Numbered from the stretch's first letter, positions 16,313 to 26,454 are shown. The stretch is 35,298 bases of DNA from Acidobacteria subdivision 13 bacterium RH2 MAG17b (GCA_002197525.1 NFUN01000036.1:1-35298); one strand, 5' to 3'. Translations and numbers: made by a program. The notes: generated by a model not told the origin, from the sequence alone.

Positions 16313-18961
16313 ATGATTGCAGAGCAGCGGCGTCTTGAAGAATCCCAACAGCGGAAGGTGAACTGGAAGCGCTGGGGGCCGTATTTAAGTGAGCGGCAGT
16401 GGGCCACCGTTCGGGAAGATTACAGCGCCAATGGGAACGCGTGGGAATATTTCCCGCACGACCATGCCCGCTCAAGGGCCTATCGCTGGGGCGAGGACGG
16501 ACTTGGCGGCATCTCGGACCACCATCAACTGATCTGCTTTTCGCCGGCCTTCTGGAACGGGCGCGATCCGATCCTCAAGGAGCGGCTTTTCGGCCTCACC
16601 GGTTTCGAGGGGAACCACGGCGAAGATGTGAAGGAGTGCTACTTCTATCTCGATTCCACTCCCACGCACTCCTACATGAAATATCTCTACAAGTATCCTC
16701 AGGCCGAGTTCCCTTATGAGCGGTTGAGAGAGGAAAATGCCCGCAGGGGAAAGCTCGACAGGGAGTTTGAGCTAATAGACACGGGCGTTTTTGATGAAAG
16801 CCGCTATTTCGATATTTTCATCGAATATGCCAAGGCCACTTTTGAAGACATTCTAATCCGCATCACCGTGTTTAATCGTGGTCCGGAGCCTGCGCCCTTG
16901 CGCGTGCTTCCTACGCTTTGGTTTCGCAACACGTGGGCTTGGGGGTGGGAGGATTATAAGCCCGTTCTCAAGGCCGTGGATGGCCCGCAAGGGATGGCCG
17001 CGCTCGAAGCGGAGCACTCTTACTATGGCAAGCGGTGGCTGGCATTCGAAGGAGCGCCGCCTTTGCTCTTTACCGAGAATGAGACCAACTTCAAGCGTCT
17101 CTTCGGCGCCGAGAACCGTGTGGCCTGTGTGAAAGACGCTTTCCACGATTACATCATTCACGGTGAACAGGCGGCCGTGAACCCTGAGCCGGAGGGTACG
17201 AAAGCGGCGGCCAACTACAACCTGATGATCCCATCGAGCGAGAGCGCGATCCTTCGCATGAGGCTCACCGACCAGCAGTCCTTGCCTGCAATGTTCGGCC
17301 AGGACTTCGAAGAGGTCTTCAAAAAAAGGTTGCAAGAAGCGGAAGAGTTCTACGCCCTGCGCTTGCCTGACAATGTTTCCGGGGACTGCCGGAACGTGCA
17401 GCGGCAAGCATTCGCAGGTTTGCTTTGGAACAAGCAGTTTTACTGCTACGACGTGGACACGTGGCTTGAAGGAGATCCGGCGATGCCGCCTCCGCCGCCA
17501 GAGCGCCGCCGCGGCCGGAACCACGAATGGGGTCATCTCTACAATTCCGATGTGATCGTGATGCCGGACAAGTGGGAGTATCCGTGGTATGCCGCATGGG
17601 ACCTTGCTTTCCACTGCATCACGCTTGCCCTTGTTGACCCGGACTACGCCAAGGAACTGCTCATCCTATTCCTGCGGGAGTGGTACACGCACCCGAGCGG
17701 CCAGTTGCCGGCCTACGAATGGGCGTTTGGGGACGTCAACCCGCCTGTGCACGCCTGGGCCGCCTGGCGGGTCTACAGGATCGAGCAGAGAATTCGCGGC
17801 AAGGGCGACCGTGTGTTCCTAAAGCGCGTCTTCAACAAGCTGATGATGAACTTCACATGGTGGGTGAATCGCAAAGACCCTGAAGGCATGAACGTCTTTG
17901 AGGGCGGGTTTCTCGGCATGGACAATATCGGCGTCTTTGACCGCTCCGCCAAGCTGCCCATGGGCGGCCACATTGAGCAGTCTGACGGCACGAGCTGGAT
18001 GGGAATGTACTGCCTGAATATGCTGGACATCGCGCTCGAACTCGCCACCGAAGACCCGGCCTACGAAGACTGCGCGAGCAAGTTCTTCGAGCATTTCGTT
18101 TACATCGCGCACGCCATGAATGACCTTGGCGGCGAGGGCATCAGCTTGTGGGATGAGGACGACGGCTTTTACTATGACGTGCTTCACATGCCGAACGACG
18201 TCCACTATCCCCTCAAGGTGCGTTCCATGGTAGGGCTCATTCCGCTCTTTGGCGTGATGACCCTGGAGCCTGAAGTCGTGGATAAGCTGCCGGGCTTTAA
18301 GCGGAGGATGCAATGGTTTCTGGATCATAAACCTCTGCTCGCGGCTCACCACGTGGACGAGAGCAAAAGGACGCCGAAGGGCTCGCGGCGGCTCTTTTCT
18401 CTGGTGAGCGGGGAACGCCTGAAGCGCGTGCTGCGATATATGCTGGATGAATCCGAGTTTCTTTCTCCGCACGGCCTGCGCGCACTTTCCAAGTTCCATC
18501 AATCGCACCCGTACGTCCTCCAACTGGACGGCTTCGAGCATCGCGTGAGCTATGACCCAGCAGAATCCACCACCGGAATGTTCGGAGGCAATTCGAACTG
18601 GCGGGGCCCGGTCTGGTTTCCGTTGAATTTCCTGATGATTGAATCGCTTCAAAAGTTCCACTGGTACTACGGAGATTCGTTGAAAGTGGACTTCCCGGCT
18701 GGCTCCGGGGAATCCCTGAATCTGTGGGACGTGGCCACGCAGCTTTCACGCCGCCTCATGACGCTCTTCTTGTGCGGCAAGGACGGACGCCGCCCGGTTT
18801 TTGGCGGTTCTGAGCGGCTGCAAACGGACCCGTTCTGGAAGGACCTGATTTTATTCTACGAGTACTTTCACGGTGACACCGGGGAAGGGCTGGGCGCCAG
18901 CCACCAGAGCGGCTGGACCAGTTTGGTGGCAAAACTCATCGAGCAGAGCGGAGGCGTCTGA
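16313..18961 (+). CDS. GH63-like / MGH1-like glycoside hydrolase (probable glucosidase)
   Basis: This 882-aa cytoplasmic-looking protein has no signal peptide. The N-terminal part (to about 330) is a beta-sandwich-like domain. The C-terminal part resembles the alpha/alpha-barrel of GH63 and related mannosyl-oligosaccharide-glucosidase-like enzymes, with [36 protein letters not shown] and the signature [13 protein letters not shown] near residue 760. It probably hydrolyses alpha-glucosides or related oligosaccharides; the substrate is unknown. ATG at 16313 was preferred to a TTG eight codons earlier; neither has a strong ribosome site. It is the only clear plus-strand gene, and its TGA abuts the prfB stop with no gap. 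Confidence 0.85.
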   Translation: MIAEQRRLEESQQRKVNWKRWGPYLSERQWATVREDYSANGNAWEYFPHDHARSRAYRWGEDGLGGISDHHQLICFSPAFWNGRDPILKERLFGLTGFEGNHGEDVKECYFYLDSTPTHSYMKYLYKYPQAEFPYERLREENARRGKLDREFELIDTGVFDESRYFDIFIEYAKATFEDILIRITVFNRGPEPAPLRVLPTLWFRNTWAWGWEDYKPVLKAVDGPQGMAALEAEHSYYGKRWLAFEGAPPLLFTENETNFKRLFGAENRVACVKDAFHDYIIHGEQAAVNPEPEGTKAAANYNLMIPSSESAILRMRLTDQQSLPAMFGQDFEEVFKKRLQEAEEFYALRLPDNVSGDCRNVQRQAFAGLLWNKQFYCYDVDTWLEGDPAMPPPPPERRRGRNHEWGHLYNSDVIVMPDKWEYPWYAAWDLAFHCITLALVDPDYAKELLILFLREWYTHPSGQLPAYEWAFGDVNPPVHAWAAWRVYRIEQRIRGKGDRVFLKRVFNKLMMNFTWWVNRKDPEGMNVFEGGFLGMDNIGVFDRSAKLPMGGHIEQSDGTSWMGMYCLNMLDIALELATEDPAYEDCASKFFEHFVYIAHAMNDLGGEGISLWDEDDGFYYDVLHMPNDVHYPLKVRSMVGLIPLFGVMTLEPEVVDKLPGFKRRMQWFLDHKPLLAAHHVDESKRTPKGSRRLFSLVSGERLKRVLRYMLDESEFLSPHGLRALSKFHQSHPYVLQLDGFEHRVSYDPAESTTGMFGGNSNWRGPVWFPLNFLMIESLQKFHWYYGDSLKVDFPAGSGESLNLWDVATQLSRRLMTLFLCGKDGRRPVFGGSERLQTDPFWKDLILFYEYFHGDTGEGLGASHQSGWTSLVAKLIEQSGGV

Positions 18962-20090
18962 TTACGGCGCTGTCCGCACACCCTCCGCAAGGCCGCTGCT
19001 CGTGCGGCGCGACAGCAAGTATGCCTTAACGAAGGGGCTGATGTCACCGTCCAGGACGCGGTCCGTATCGCCCACTTCCACTTTGGTGCGATGGTCTTTC
19101 ACCATGCGGTAGGGATGAAGCACATAGGACCGCACTTGGTTTCCAAAAGCGATGTCGCCTTTCGATTCCTCGATCTTTCTGGATTCCTCGCGCCGTTTTT
19201 CGAGCTCTATTTCGTAGAGTTTTGAGCGCAAGACTTTCATGGCCATTTCGCGATTGCGGTGCTGGGACCGCTCGTTCTGGCAAGTGGCCACGGTGCCTGT
19301 TGGCAGGTGGGTGATGCGCACGGCGGAGTCGGTGGTGTTCACGTGCTGGCCGCCCGCGCCCGTCGAGCGGTAGGTCTCCACCCTCATTTCGTCAGGCTTA
19401 ATGTCAATCTGGATGTCGTCGTCAATCTCGGGACTGACGAAGACGGAGGCAAACGAGGTATGGCGCCGCTTGGCGGCGTCGAACGGAGAGATCCGGACGA
19501 GGCGATGGACGCCGATTTCTGAGGTGAGCAAGCCGTAGGCGTAATCGCCCGTGACGGAGAAGGTGGCGGATTTAAGACCCGCCTCTTCGCCGGCCTGATA
19601 ATCCATGAGCGTGAACTTGAAGCCTTGGCGTTCCGCCCAGCTCCGGTACATGCGCAGCAGCATCTCCGCCCAGTCCTGGGATTCGATTCCTCCCGCACCA
19701 GGATGAATGGTCACGATGGCGTTCCGGCGGTCATTTTCTCCTGACAGCAGTGAAGCGGTTTCGACGTGGTCCACTTCCTGGCCAAAGGAGCCTAGCTCCT
19801 GGCGCAGTTCACTCTCTACATCTTCTCCTTCGCGCGCAAGCTCGAAATAAGCGTCGAGGTCGGCAAGTTTTTGGGCCAGCCGGTTGTCGGTTTCCAGCCT
19901 TTCTTCCAGCCTGCGGCGGCTGGAAAGGATCTTCTGGGATGCTTCCTGATTTTGCCAGAAATCACCGTCTGCCATCTGCCGCTCGATAGCGGTCAATTCG
20001 GTTTGGAGGCGGTTTGCGTCAAAGAAAACCTCGCAGATCAGCAACCCGGCGCTTGATGGTTTCGTACTCCTTCTCCAGTTCTTCGGTCAC
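18962..20090 (-). CDS. prfB: peptide chain release factor 2, made by programmed +1 frameshift
   Basis: RF2 (375 aa after frameshift) ends translation at UGA and UAA. The gene starts at GTG 20090, with GGAGG 7 bases upstream. The first 23 codons end in CTT followed by an in-frame TGA (20019-20021) and C, the conserved CUU-UGA-C slip site. An internal GAGG lies just upstream, mimicking the Shine-Dalgarno stimulator. After a +1 slip the frame continues DANRLQTELTAIERQ. The RF2-type SPF codon-recognition tripeptide (VRISPFDA) and the GGQ hydrolysis motif (STGAGGQHVNTTDS) are present. It follows lnt by 55 bases. Low RF2 should raise frameshifting: the classical self-control. Confidence 0.96.
20017..20030 (-). 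promoter_or_regulatory. prfB programmed +1 frameshift site
   Basis: Minus-strand GAGGTTTTCTTTGAC: an internal Shine-Dalgarno-like GAGG, then CTT, the in-frame stop TGA and C. The spacing matches the known RF2 site (stimulator three to four bases before CUU). The reader should join frame 20090-20022 to the frame starting at 20020. Confidence 0.92.
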
Positions 20091-20145
20091 GTTGTGTCCT
20101 CCACAAAAGCTCAGTTGGTTCGCGGATTGTCCCCAGGGGCGGCGC

Positions 20146-21723
20146 TCAGGCGCTGCGCCCGCGTCTCGTCAGCGCGAAACCGAAGACGGCAGCGCTTGCC
20201 GCCACCGAAATCCAGGCAAATACGTCGCCGTGGGCGTTATAAAATGTTCTGCCCGAAAGAAAGCTGAATCGCCCGTCGAGAATGGTGCGGCGATAAAGCG
20301 GGGCTTGAGCCGCGATGCGTCCGTAAGGATCGATCACCGCCGTAACCCCATCGTTGGTCGCTCTCAGCAGGTAACGCCGGTTTTCGATGGCCCGAAACCG
20401 CGCCATGTTCAAATGCTGGAAGCGCGCCGCCGATGCTCCGTACCAGGCGTCATCGGAAATATTCACCAGAACGCCGGGCCCCGGTGGAGTAAGCCGCCGG
20501 ACCAATTGCGGGAAAATCGCCTCGTAACAAATGAACACGGCGAGCGACCCTTGAGGGGTCTGCGCGGCAGTGTAAATCGAGCCGGGGATAAAGTCTCCGA
20601 CTTGCGAGGTGACTTTGCCCATTTGGGTGAAGTGCAGCCACCAGGGCACGTATTCGCCCATCGGCACCAGATGTATTTTATGATACTCCAAAATCAGCCT
20701 GCCCGACGGATTGAGCACGACTGCGCTGTTTTGAGGCATTTCCGCGTCCGGGTCCAGGAACGTGACGGTGTTTGCCACGACAAACGCGTGAGCCTCGCGG
20801 GCCAGGATTTCGAGCGCGCCGCGAAAGACCGGGTCGCGGTTAAAGTAAAACGGCGCGGAATTCTCCGGCCAGATGAGTAAGGGAGGCGGAGAACCGGCGA
20901 TTGTATTCCGCGCGACGTTCTGGGCGGAGACATTAACCAGTTCTTCCAGCCGCTGCGGGTTTTTCCAAGGCTCCCATTGCTCCACGCGAGCTTCTGTGAG
21001 CGGAACGTTGGGTTGAAGAAGAACCGCCAGGTGACGTGGTTTTGCCAGCGGAGGCGGAACCAGGGCGAAGTTTGCAACAGCCAGAGCCACCAGCCATGCC
21101 ACGCACGCCCAGCGCGCGGCCCGTACCGTAACCGTAGGTTCAAGGATTGCCCAGGCGAGCAAAGCGCTAGTGGCCGCCGCCAAAAAGGACAATCCGTAGA
21201 CTGCTGTCACGGCGGCGATCTGTTCCAGCCCTTCCGGCTGCACGCCATAGCCGAGCAAATTCCAAGGAAAGCCCGTGATCAGATACGTGCGCGCCAGTTC
21301 CAAGGTGACCCAGAGAAACGGCGCAGCGAGTAGCGCCAGCCGGAGAGACCGGCGGGCGATCCAGCTTTCCGCCATGGCCCACAATCCCCAAAACGGCGAA
21401 AAAAGAACCAGAAAGCCCAGCATGGCCGCGAGCGCTTCTGAGGCCGTGAGGTGGCCGTAACGCTGCATGACGCCGACGAACCAATAGAGACTGCCGGTAA
21501 GGAAGACGCTTCCCGTGAGCATTCCCCACCAGAAGGCTCGAACTGGACGAGCCTCACTCACGGCCACCAGCAGCAAAGGCAGGCACGCAACCCATACGAA
21601 CAATCCCAGACTGGGCTGTGGGAAGACAAGTATAAGCAGGACGCCGCTCAGCACGCTCGTTGCAAATTTGGCGAGCGGACGTTGAAAGCGGCTTGCCGCT
21701 GTGGGTGTGAGTTTGGCTATCAA
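20146..21723 (-). CDS. lnt: apolipoprotein N-acyltransferase
   Basis: This 525-aa inner-membrane enzyme adds the third acyl chain to lipoproteins. About six hydrophobic segments in the first 225 residues precede a nitrilase-like periplasmic domain with the triad E287 (IWPENSAPF), K349 (EYHKIHLVPMGEYVPW) and C399 (VFICYEAIFP). A final membrane segment closes the protein. The gene lies upstream of prfB on the same strand. The presence of lnt points to a diderm envelope. Confidence 0.95.
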   Translation of the reverse strand: MIAKLTPTAASRFQRPLAKFATSVLSGVLLILVFPQPSLGLFVWVACLPLLLVAVSEARPVRAFWWGMLTGSVFLTGSLYWFVGVMQRYGHLTASEALAAMLGFLVLFSPFWGLWAMAESWIARRSLRLALLAAPFLWVTLELARTYLITGFPWNLLGYGVQPEGLEQIAAVTAVYGLSFLAAATSALLAWAILEPTVTVRAARWACVAWLVALAVANFALVPPPLAKPRHLAVLLQPNVPLTEARVEQWEPWKNPQRLEELVNVSAQNVARNTIAGSPPPLLIWPENSAPFYFNRDPVFRGALEILAREAHAFVVANTVTFLDPDAEMPQNSAVVLNPSGRLILEYHKIHLVPMGEYVPWWLHFTQMGKVTSQVGDFIPGSIYTAAQTPQGSLAVFICYEAIFPQLVRRLTPPGPGVLVNISDDAWYGASAARFQHLNMARFRAIENRRYLLRATNDGVTAVIDPYGRIAAQAPLYRRTILDGRFSFLSGRTFYNAHGDVFAWISVAASAAVFGFALTRRGRSA

Positions 21724-21736
21724 GGAGCCGATTTAA

Positions 21737-21842
21737 TTACTCCGTGTGGGTCGGCCATGAAACGCGGATCACCGGCGCTTCCGGGTTCAACGCCACGGGA
21801 AGCTTTGCCGGTGTTTCCGGCAACCGCAGCCGATGCAGAATC
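21737..21842 (-). other. SPOR gene to lnt spacer with a 30-codon open frame of coding character
   Basis: Directly after the SPOR-gene stop, a shifted minus-strand frame stays open to a TAA at 21737-21739 and reads LRLPETPAKLPVALNPEAPV then IRVSWPTHTE. It has GC-rich third positions but no ATG or GTG start. It could be the lost C-terminus of the SPOR protein after a frameshift, a tiny TTG-started gene, or chance. Confidence 0.25.
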
Positions 21843-22493
21843 TCACCGCGATGGTTTGATAAAGGATTTAAATCCTGCGCGCTTCAGCCTCTTCTGCGCC
21901 GCCAAAGCTTTCGAGCGCGACACATACGGTCCCACCCGCACGCGATACATCCGGTCGTGGGTTCCAGCTTCTTGTGGCGTCAGTAGCACGACCGCAAATC
22001 CATGCGCTTTTAACCGTTTTGCTAAAGAACGCGCCTCCCGTTGTGTACGCAGCGCCGCCACTTGCAACATCACGCCGCTTCCCGCCTCCCTGGCGCGAGG
22101 TGGCGCTTGCGTTGATACCGGCGGTGGAGACGCGTGGGCCGCGGCGCTAGCAGGCGCCGGAACCGGCGAATCTGGCTGCGGCTTTTGGGAAGGCGCGCTT
22201 TGCGGTTTGATATCCTGTTCGACGATCGGAGAACCGGCTCCCGCAGCCGAGTCCGGCGCGGGACCAGCGCTCTGCGAGCTTTGTAGCGGTGGATTCGCCA
22301 CCGGTGGGATTTCTCCGGGTGGGGAGACCTGCTCCACGCTTGGGGCGGCGCCAGCCGATCGCCGGTTGTTTCCTACCAGAAAGCCCAGCGCGAAAAACAT
22401 AGCGGAAACGCCGACGGCGCCCAGAAAAATCAGCGTAAGCTGCCGCACGGAGAGCCCGCCGGGTCCGGCTGTCTGTTCTGATCGTGATGCCAT
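21843..22493 (-). CDS. SPOR-domain membrane protein
   Basis: This 216-aa single-pass protein has a short cytoplasmic N-terminus, a membrane segment (about 18-41, LTLIFLGAVGVSAMFFALGFLV), a Pro/Ala/Ser-rich periplasmic linker, and a C-terminal SPOR domain (about 138-216, MLQVAALRTQREARSLAKRL...YRVRVGPYVSRSKA). SPOR domains bind denuded peptidoglycan glycans, often at the division site. ATG at 22493 follows GGAG. It lies between the slipin gene and lnt in an envelope-gene run. Confidence 0.88.
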   Translation of the reverse strand: MASRSEQTAGPGGLSVRQLTLIFLGAVGVSAMFFALGFLVGNNRRSAGAAPSVEQVSPPGEIPPVANPPLQSSQSAGPAPDSAAGAGSPIVEQDIKPQSAPSQKPQPDSPVPAPASAAAHASPPPVSTQAPPRAREAGSGVMLQVAALRTQREARSLAKRLKAHGFAVVLLTPQEAGTHDRMYRVRVGPYVSRSKALAAQKRLKRAGFKSFIKPSR

Positions 22494-22544
22494 GCGTCTC
22501 CTGGTAACGGATGTCTTCTGCGGCCAGCCTGCCCGAAAAGCCCT

Positions 22545-23363
22545 CTACGGCGCTGGCAGAGCGGCCGTCTGCGTTGCAGCGCCAGACCCCGCAGCAGGCT
22601 TGTTTAAGATGCTCGCTGCTCCGCTGTGTGAAAACAGAGAGGTGAGCAAGTCGACGGGGAGAGGGAAGACGATCGTGGTGTTTTTCTCTGCGCCGATCTC
22701 GGTGAGCGTCTGCAGGTATCGCAGGGTAATGGCTGCCGGTTCCTGCTGCATCATCGCAGCCGCGTCCCGCAGTTTTTCCGCCGCTTGGTATTCGCCGTCG
22801 GCGTTTATGATTTTTGCACGGCGTTCACGCTCGGCTTCGGCCTGGCGGGCAATGGCCCGCTGCATTTCCTGAGGGAGGTCAACCTGCTTTACTTCGACCT
22901 TCGTCACCTTGATGCCCCAAGGTTCGGTGTGTTCGTCGAGGATGGACTGCAGCCGCAAGTTCAACTTTTCACGCTGCGAAAGCAGATCGTCCAGCTCCAC
23001 TTCGCCGAGCACGGAGCGCAGCGTTGTCTGCGCCAGTTGCTCGATGGCATAGCGGTAATTTTCGAGTTCGATGACCGCCTTTTGCGCGCTGATCACGCGG
23101 AAGTAAACCACGGCGTTGACCTTCAGCGACACATTGTCACGAGTGATCACATCCTGGGGAGGAACGTCCCAGGCGACGACTCGCAAGGATATCCGGATGA
23201 TCTTGTCGATGGGCCATAAGATGAAGATCAGGCCTGGACCTTTATCCGGACTCTGGATGCGGCCTAACCGGAAGATCACTGCGCGCTCGTATTCGCGCAA
23301 AACGTTGAGGCATGCTGTGGCCCACAACAGAATGATGATGAGTACAATGATCGTGCCTTCCAT
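22545..23363 (-). CDS. slipin / stomatin-like SPFH protein
   Basis: This 272-aa protein has an N-terminal membrane hairpin ([19 protein letters not shown]), then [14 protein letters not shown] and an SPFH domain ([25 protein letters not shown]), a coiled coil rich in [17 protein letters not shown], and a Pro/Ala tail. Such proteins form membrane microdomain scaffolds and are typically paired with NfeD proteases, as here (23477-24793). ATG at 23363 was chosen for its GAGGAG ribosome site and family-like N-terminus; the frame extends upstream to 23423. Confidence 0.93.
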   Translation of the reverse strand: MEGTIIVLIIILLWATACLNVLREYERAVIFRLGRIQSPDKGPGLIFILWPIDKIIRISLRVVAWDVPPQDVITRDNVSLKVNAVVYFRVISAQKAVIELENYRYAIEQLAQTTLRSVLGEVELDDLLSQREKLNLRLQSILDEHTEPWGIKVTKVEVKQVDLPQEMQRAIARQAEAERERRAKIINADGEYQAAEKLRDAAAMMQQEPAAITLRYLQTLTEIGAEKNTTIVFPLPVDLLTSLFSHSGAASILNKPAAGSGAATQTAALPAP

Positions 23364-23476
23364 GGGATCTCCTCTTGGCTTTGCCGCCAAGCTTCGTGTC
23401 AGTTCTAAAGCCGGGGCTGGCAAGCCGTTTCAAGCGGAATGGAGGCGCGCCTCTGCGCTTCCTGCTTCCGTATACA

Positions 23477-24793
23477 TTAGCGGGAGTCGCGCCGCGGTTC
23501 AACCAGCAGGGTTAACCCCTCGACTGCCCGGACGCGCACGTCGGTGCCCGCGGCAACACTTTCTGTGGCACGGGCGTCCCAAAGCTCCCCGTGCACCAGG
23601 ATTTTACCGAAGGGAGCGAGGTCAGTGCGGGCGACGCCGATCTCATCTAGCAAGCCTTCAGCTCCACTCACGGCTTTCTGCCGCTGGGCGAGAAAAACAG
23701 CTCGCATCAGCAACGTGACAATCAAGGCTAGCGGCAACGTCACAGCGAGCGAGGTGGTCCAATGAATGTGAGTGCCGGGCCACGGCGATTTGACAAGAAT
23801 CAACGACCCGAATAGCATGGCCAGAATGCCTCCGGCAGCAAGCAAGCCATGGGCGCTGACGTGCGCTTCCAGGGCGAATAGAACTAGCGCGAGCACAATC
23901 AGAATAACACCAACGTAATTGATGGGAAGCAGGTAAAAGCCGAGTAGCGCGAGCACGATGGCGAGCGCTCCGGCAATGCCGGGCAGCACCATGCCGGGAT
24001 GGATGAACTCGAAGTACAGCAGCGCCGCGCCGAGGGTCGCCAAAACGAAGGCGATGTTCGGATCAGCCAGATGAGAGAGCAACCGTTCGCGACCCGTCAT
24101 GGTGTAGGCCTCGATGCGCGCGTTCGCAAGGTGGAGCGTCGTTGATCCGCCGCCGATGCGCTTGATTGTTTTGCCGTCGAATTGCTGGAAAATGGCCTGC
24201 GGGCTCGTGGCGACGGCGTCGATCAGGTGGCCGCTGAGCGCTTCGCCGTCCGCATACGAGGCGCTTTGCCTGACTCCGTCTTCTGCGAGCTTGGCGTTGC
24301 GGCCGCGCTGCTCAGCGAGCGCGCGAATGTAGGCCGCCGCGTCATTCTCCACTTTGGCGGCCTCCGTCTTCCCCACGTCGCCGCCGCCCAGCATTACCGG
24401 ATGAGCCGCGCCGGTATTGGTGCCGGGAGCCATGACGGCTACGTCTCCAGAGAGGAGAATGAAAAAGCCTGCGGAGGCTGCGCGGCTCCCGCTCGGCGCA
24501 ACGTAGGTGATGACCGGAACATTTGAGCTGACAATGGCGCGGATAATAGCCCGCATGGACGTGCCGAGTCCGCCGGGGGTGTTCAGTTCCAGCAGAATGG
24601 CCTGGGCGTGAATGCGGTTTGCATGGCGGATGCCGTTTTCCACATATTCGGCGCTGATGGGCTCGATCATGCTGTCTAGCCGGATTTCCACCACCGTGGG
24701 CTGGTTCGCGGGCGGGCTGGCGGAACCTTGCAGCGCGCCTGAACAGGCTATCACCGCGACAACGAGTTCGAAGATCAGCCAACGCATTTTCAC
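23477..24793 (-). CDS. NfeD-family membrane serine protease (ClpP-class)
   Basis: This 438-aa long-form NfeD protein has a signal sequence (to about 25). A periplasmic ClpP-like protease domain has S108 in GSRAASAGFF as likely nucleophile and K147 (KVENDAAAYIRALAEQRGRN) as general base. Four to five membrane segments follow (about 240-360), and a C-terminal OB-fold domain (GLLDEIGVARTDLAPFGKILVHGELWDA). It is thought to cleave stomatin partners, fitting the downstream slipin. The GTG at 24793 overlaps the TGA of the TPR gene (GTGA); an ATG two codons later is also possible. Confidence 0.93.
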   Translation of the reverse strand: MKMRWLIFELVVAVIACSGALQGSASPPANQPTVVEIRLDSMIEPISAEYVENGIRHANRIHAQAILLELNTPGGLGTSMRAIIRAIVSSNVPVITYVAPSGSRAASAGFFILLSGDVAVMAPGTNTGAAHPVMLGGGDVGKTEAAKVENDAAAYIRALAEQRGRNAKLAEDGVRQSASYADGEALSGHLIDAVATSPQAIFQQFDGKTIKRIGGGSTTLHLANARIEAYTMTGRERLLSHLADPNIAFVLATLGAALLYFEFIHPGMVLPGIAGALAIVLALLGFYLLPINYVGVILIVLALVLFALEAHVSAHGLLAAGGILAMLFGSLILVKSPWPGTHIHWTTSLAVTLPLALIVTLLMRAVFLAQRQKAVSGAEGLLDEIGVARTDLAPFGKILVHGELWDARATESVAAGTDVRVRAVEGLTLLVEPRRDSR

Positions 24794-26424
24794 GGGTCGG
24801 TTCGCGAGTTCTTCGTCTGACTTTGAATCGAGTTGATCAGACGCTGGGCGTCAACGTTGCCCGGATCAAGGCTCAGGACAGCTTGGCCCTGTTCGAGCGC
24901 CTGGGAGGTTTGGTGGAGCGAAAGATAGGCGTGCGCCATCCACAGGTGTGTCACCACGTTTTCGTCAAGGCCCAGGGCAATTTGGAATTGCGTAAGCGCC
25001 TTTTGGTGGTGACTTTGGAGTTCGTAAGCTTGGCCCAGAAAAAGGTGGATGACGGCGCTGCTGGGTACCAGTCTGGCGGCCTCTGTGAGTTCGCCAACAG
25101 CCTCGGGCAGTTGGCCCTGGCGGATAAATCGCTCACCCCGCAGCAGATGTACTTGGGCGTGAATTTCAGGCGGCTGGTTGGCTAGTTGGCTTTCGAGGGA
25201 ATTGTGCACGGCCACGGCCAGCAGCCGGAAGGCGGCCCCGTTGTACGCCTTTTCCAGGCGCGGCTGGGGCAGAATGCTGGCGTTCAGGTCAGCCATCTCC
25301 TTGCCGTCGTGAACGGAGACCCACTGCAACTGCGCCCTGCTGCTTGCGGTGTCGCCCAGCTTGCTGAAGGCGTAGGCGAGAAGCGTCCGGATTCCCAGAT
25401 CGTCAGGATCCTTCTTGAGCGCCCTCTGCAGGTAGCGAGCGGCCTCCTGATAGCGCTTAAGGTCACAGTAGCAAGCCGCAAGGTTGAAACTGTAGTCCGG
25501 ATCGGTCGGGTCGCCTTGGTAAGCCCGCTCGAAACTTGCAAGCGCCGCCTTATAATCAGACCGCCGTACCTTAAGAACGCCGAGGTTGTTCCAAACCTCG
25601 TTGAGCGGCATCTGCTCGGACAGTTTCGAAAAATCCGCCTCCGCGTTCTTGTCGCGGCCAAGAAAGAAGTCATCCACTCCGCTTAGAAAGAGCGAAGCGA
25701 GATAGTTCGGATCACGGGAATCGAGCTTGGAAAACCACAGCGCAGATTCCGCATAATCCTTGCTGTCGAAGTAATAGTGGCCGAGGGCGTAAGCCGCGCG
25801 GCGATCGGATGGGTCCAGGTGGTCCGCCGTGGTCAGAAAGTGGATCTTCGTAGCCTTGTCCGTGGCCAATATGCCGCGGATGTAGTTTTCGAGCGCATCG
25901 AGATGAAGGGCCGGAAACCGGCCCGCGAATTCCTGCCCGGTTACAGCGGTGAAATTAGTGTCGTGCTCGGCGAGCAGCCGCCAAGCGAGCCGCGTCTGAA
26001 TGGAAACCAGGTCCGTTAGAGCGCCGGATTCTTCGATCGCCGGATAAAGCTTGAGCCGCCGCAAATCAAGGAGTTGGGCTCGCGCCGTGAGCTGCTGGCC
26101 TGATACCTTAAAGTTCCCGACTACGGCCCAATCCACGCCGATCGTCTCGGCCACTTCGTATTCACTGGCCAGCGTTAGCGTGGTGTCCGGCGGAATGCCC
26201 AGTTGCCCGTACGCGGTATTCCGCTCCTCCCGTTCAAGCACAAACCGGTGCGGTCCGGACAGGCGAGAGGAGAGCACGTCGGCAAACGCCTCAGACATCC
26301 ACCCGAGATCGGAGCTTGCGCTGCGATTTTCGAACGGAAACACTAAAACGGTGCGCGTCTGAGGTGAAGCGTAAAGACCGCACGCGCATAACATCATCAA
26401 GAACAGACCGGCAAGCCGTTTCAT
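24790..26424 (-). CDS. secreted TPR protein with CsgG/TolB-like N-terminal domain
   Basis: This 544-aa protein has a signal sequence (MKRLAGLFLMMLCACGLYA, with a weak lipobox LCAC). An N-terminal domain (TVLVFPFENRSASSDLGWMSEAFADVLSSRL) resembles the CsgG/FlgO/TolB-N group. From about residue 180 come TPR-like repeats (EVWNNLGVLKVRRSDYKAAL, YSFNLAACYCDLKRYQEAAR, IHLFLGQAYELQSHHQKAL). It probably acts as a periplasmic or outer-membrane scaffold; no enzyme activity is visible. ATG at 26424 has only a weak ribosome site. It is coupled to the NfeD gene by a 4-base overlap. Confidence 0.8.
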   Translation of the reverse strand: MKRLAGLFLMMLCACGLYASPQTRTVLVFPFENRSASSDLGWMSEAFADVLSSRLSGPHRFVLEREERNTAYGQLGIPPDTTLTLASEYEVAETIGVDWAVVGNFKVSGQQLTARAQLLDLRRLKLYPAIEESGALTDLVSIQTRLAWRLLAEHDTNFTAVTGQEFAGRFPALHLDALENYIRGILATDKATKIHFLTTADHLDPSDRRAAYALGHYYFDSKDYAESALWFSKLDSRDPNYLASLFLSGVDDFFLGRDKNAEADFSKLSEQMPLNEVWNNLGVLKVRRSDYKAALASFERAYQGDPTDPDYSFNLAACYCDLKRYQEAARYLQRALKKDPDDLGIRTLLAYAFSKLGDTASSRAQLQWVSVHDGKEMADLNASILPQPRLEKAYNGAAFRLLAVAVHNSLESQLANQPPEIHAQVHLLRGERFIRQGQLPEAVGELTEAARLVPSSAVIHLFLGQAYELQSHHQKALTQFQIALGLDENVVTHLWMAHAYLSLHQTSQALEQGQAVLSLDPGNVDAQRLINSIQSQTKNSRTDP

Positions 26425-26445
26425 TCTTCGCTGAACCTTCGACGT

Positions 26446-26454
26446 ATTATAGCA
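26446..26454 (-). promoter_or_regulatory. extended -10 promoter of the TPR/NfeD/slipin genes
   Basis: On the minus strand TGCTATAAT gives a perfect -10 box with the TGn extension, 21 bases before the TPR start. There is no good -35 box, as is usual for extended -10 promoters. A small GC hairpin (CGGGC/GCCCG) just upstream could end transcription of the PBP gene. Confidence 0.55.

Noticed and set aside
17819-18661. 280-codon minus-strand frame opposite the glucosidase, and a similar one at 16853-17614
   Set aside because: Both mirror the codon pattern of the glucosidase, have no ribosome site and show no recognisable domain.
21451-22872. 473-codon plus-strand frame across lnt, SPOR and slipin genes
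   Set aside because: It crosses three well-supported minus-strand genes and their spacers; composition is Ala/Gly/Cys/Arg-biased as expected for a shadow.
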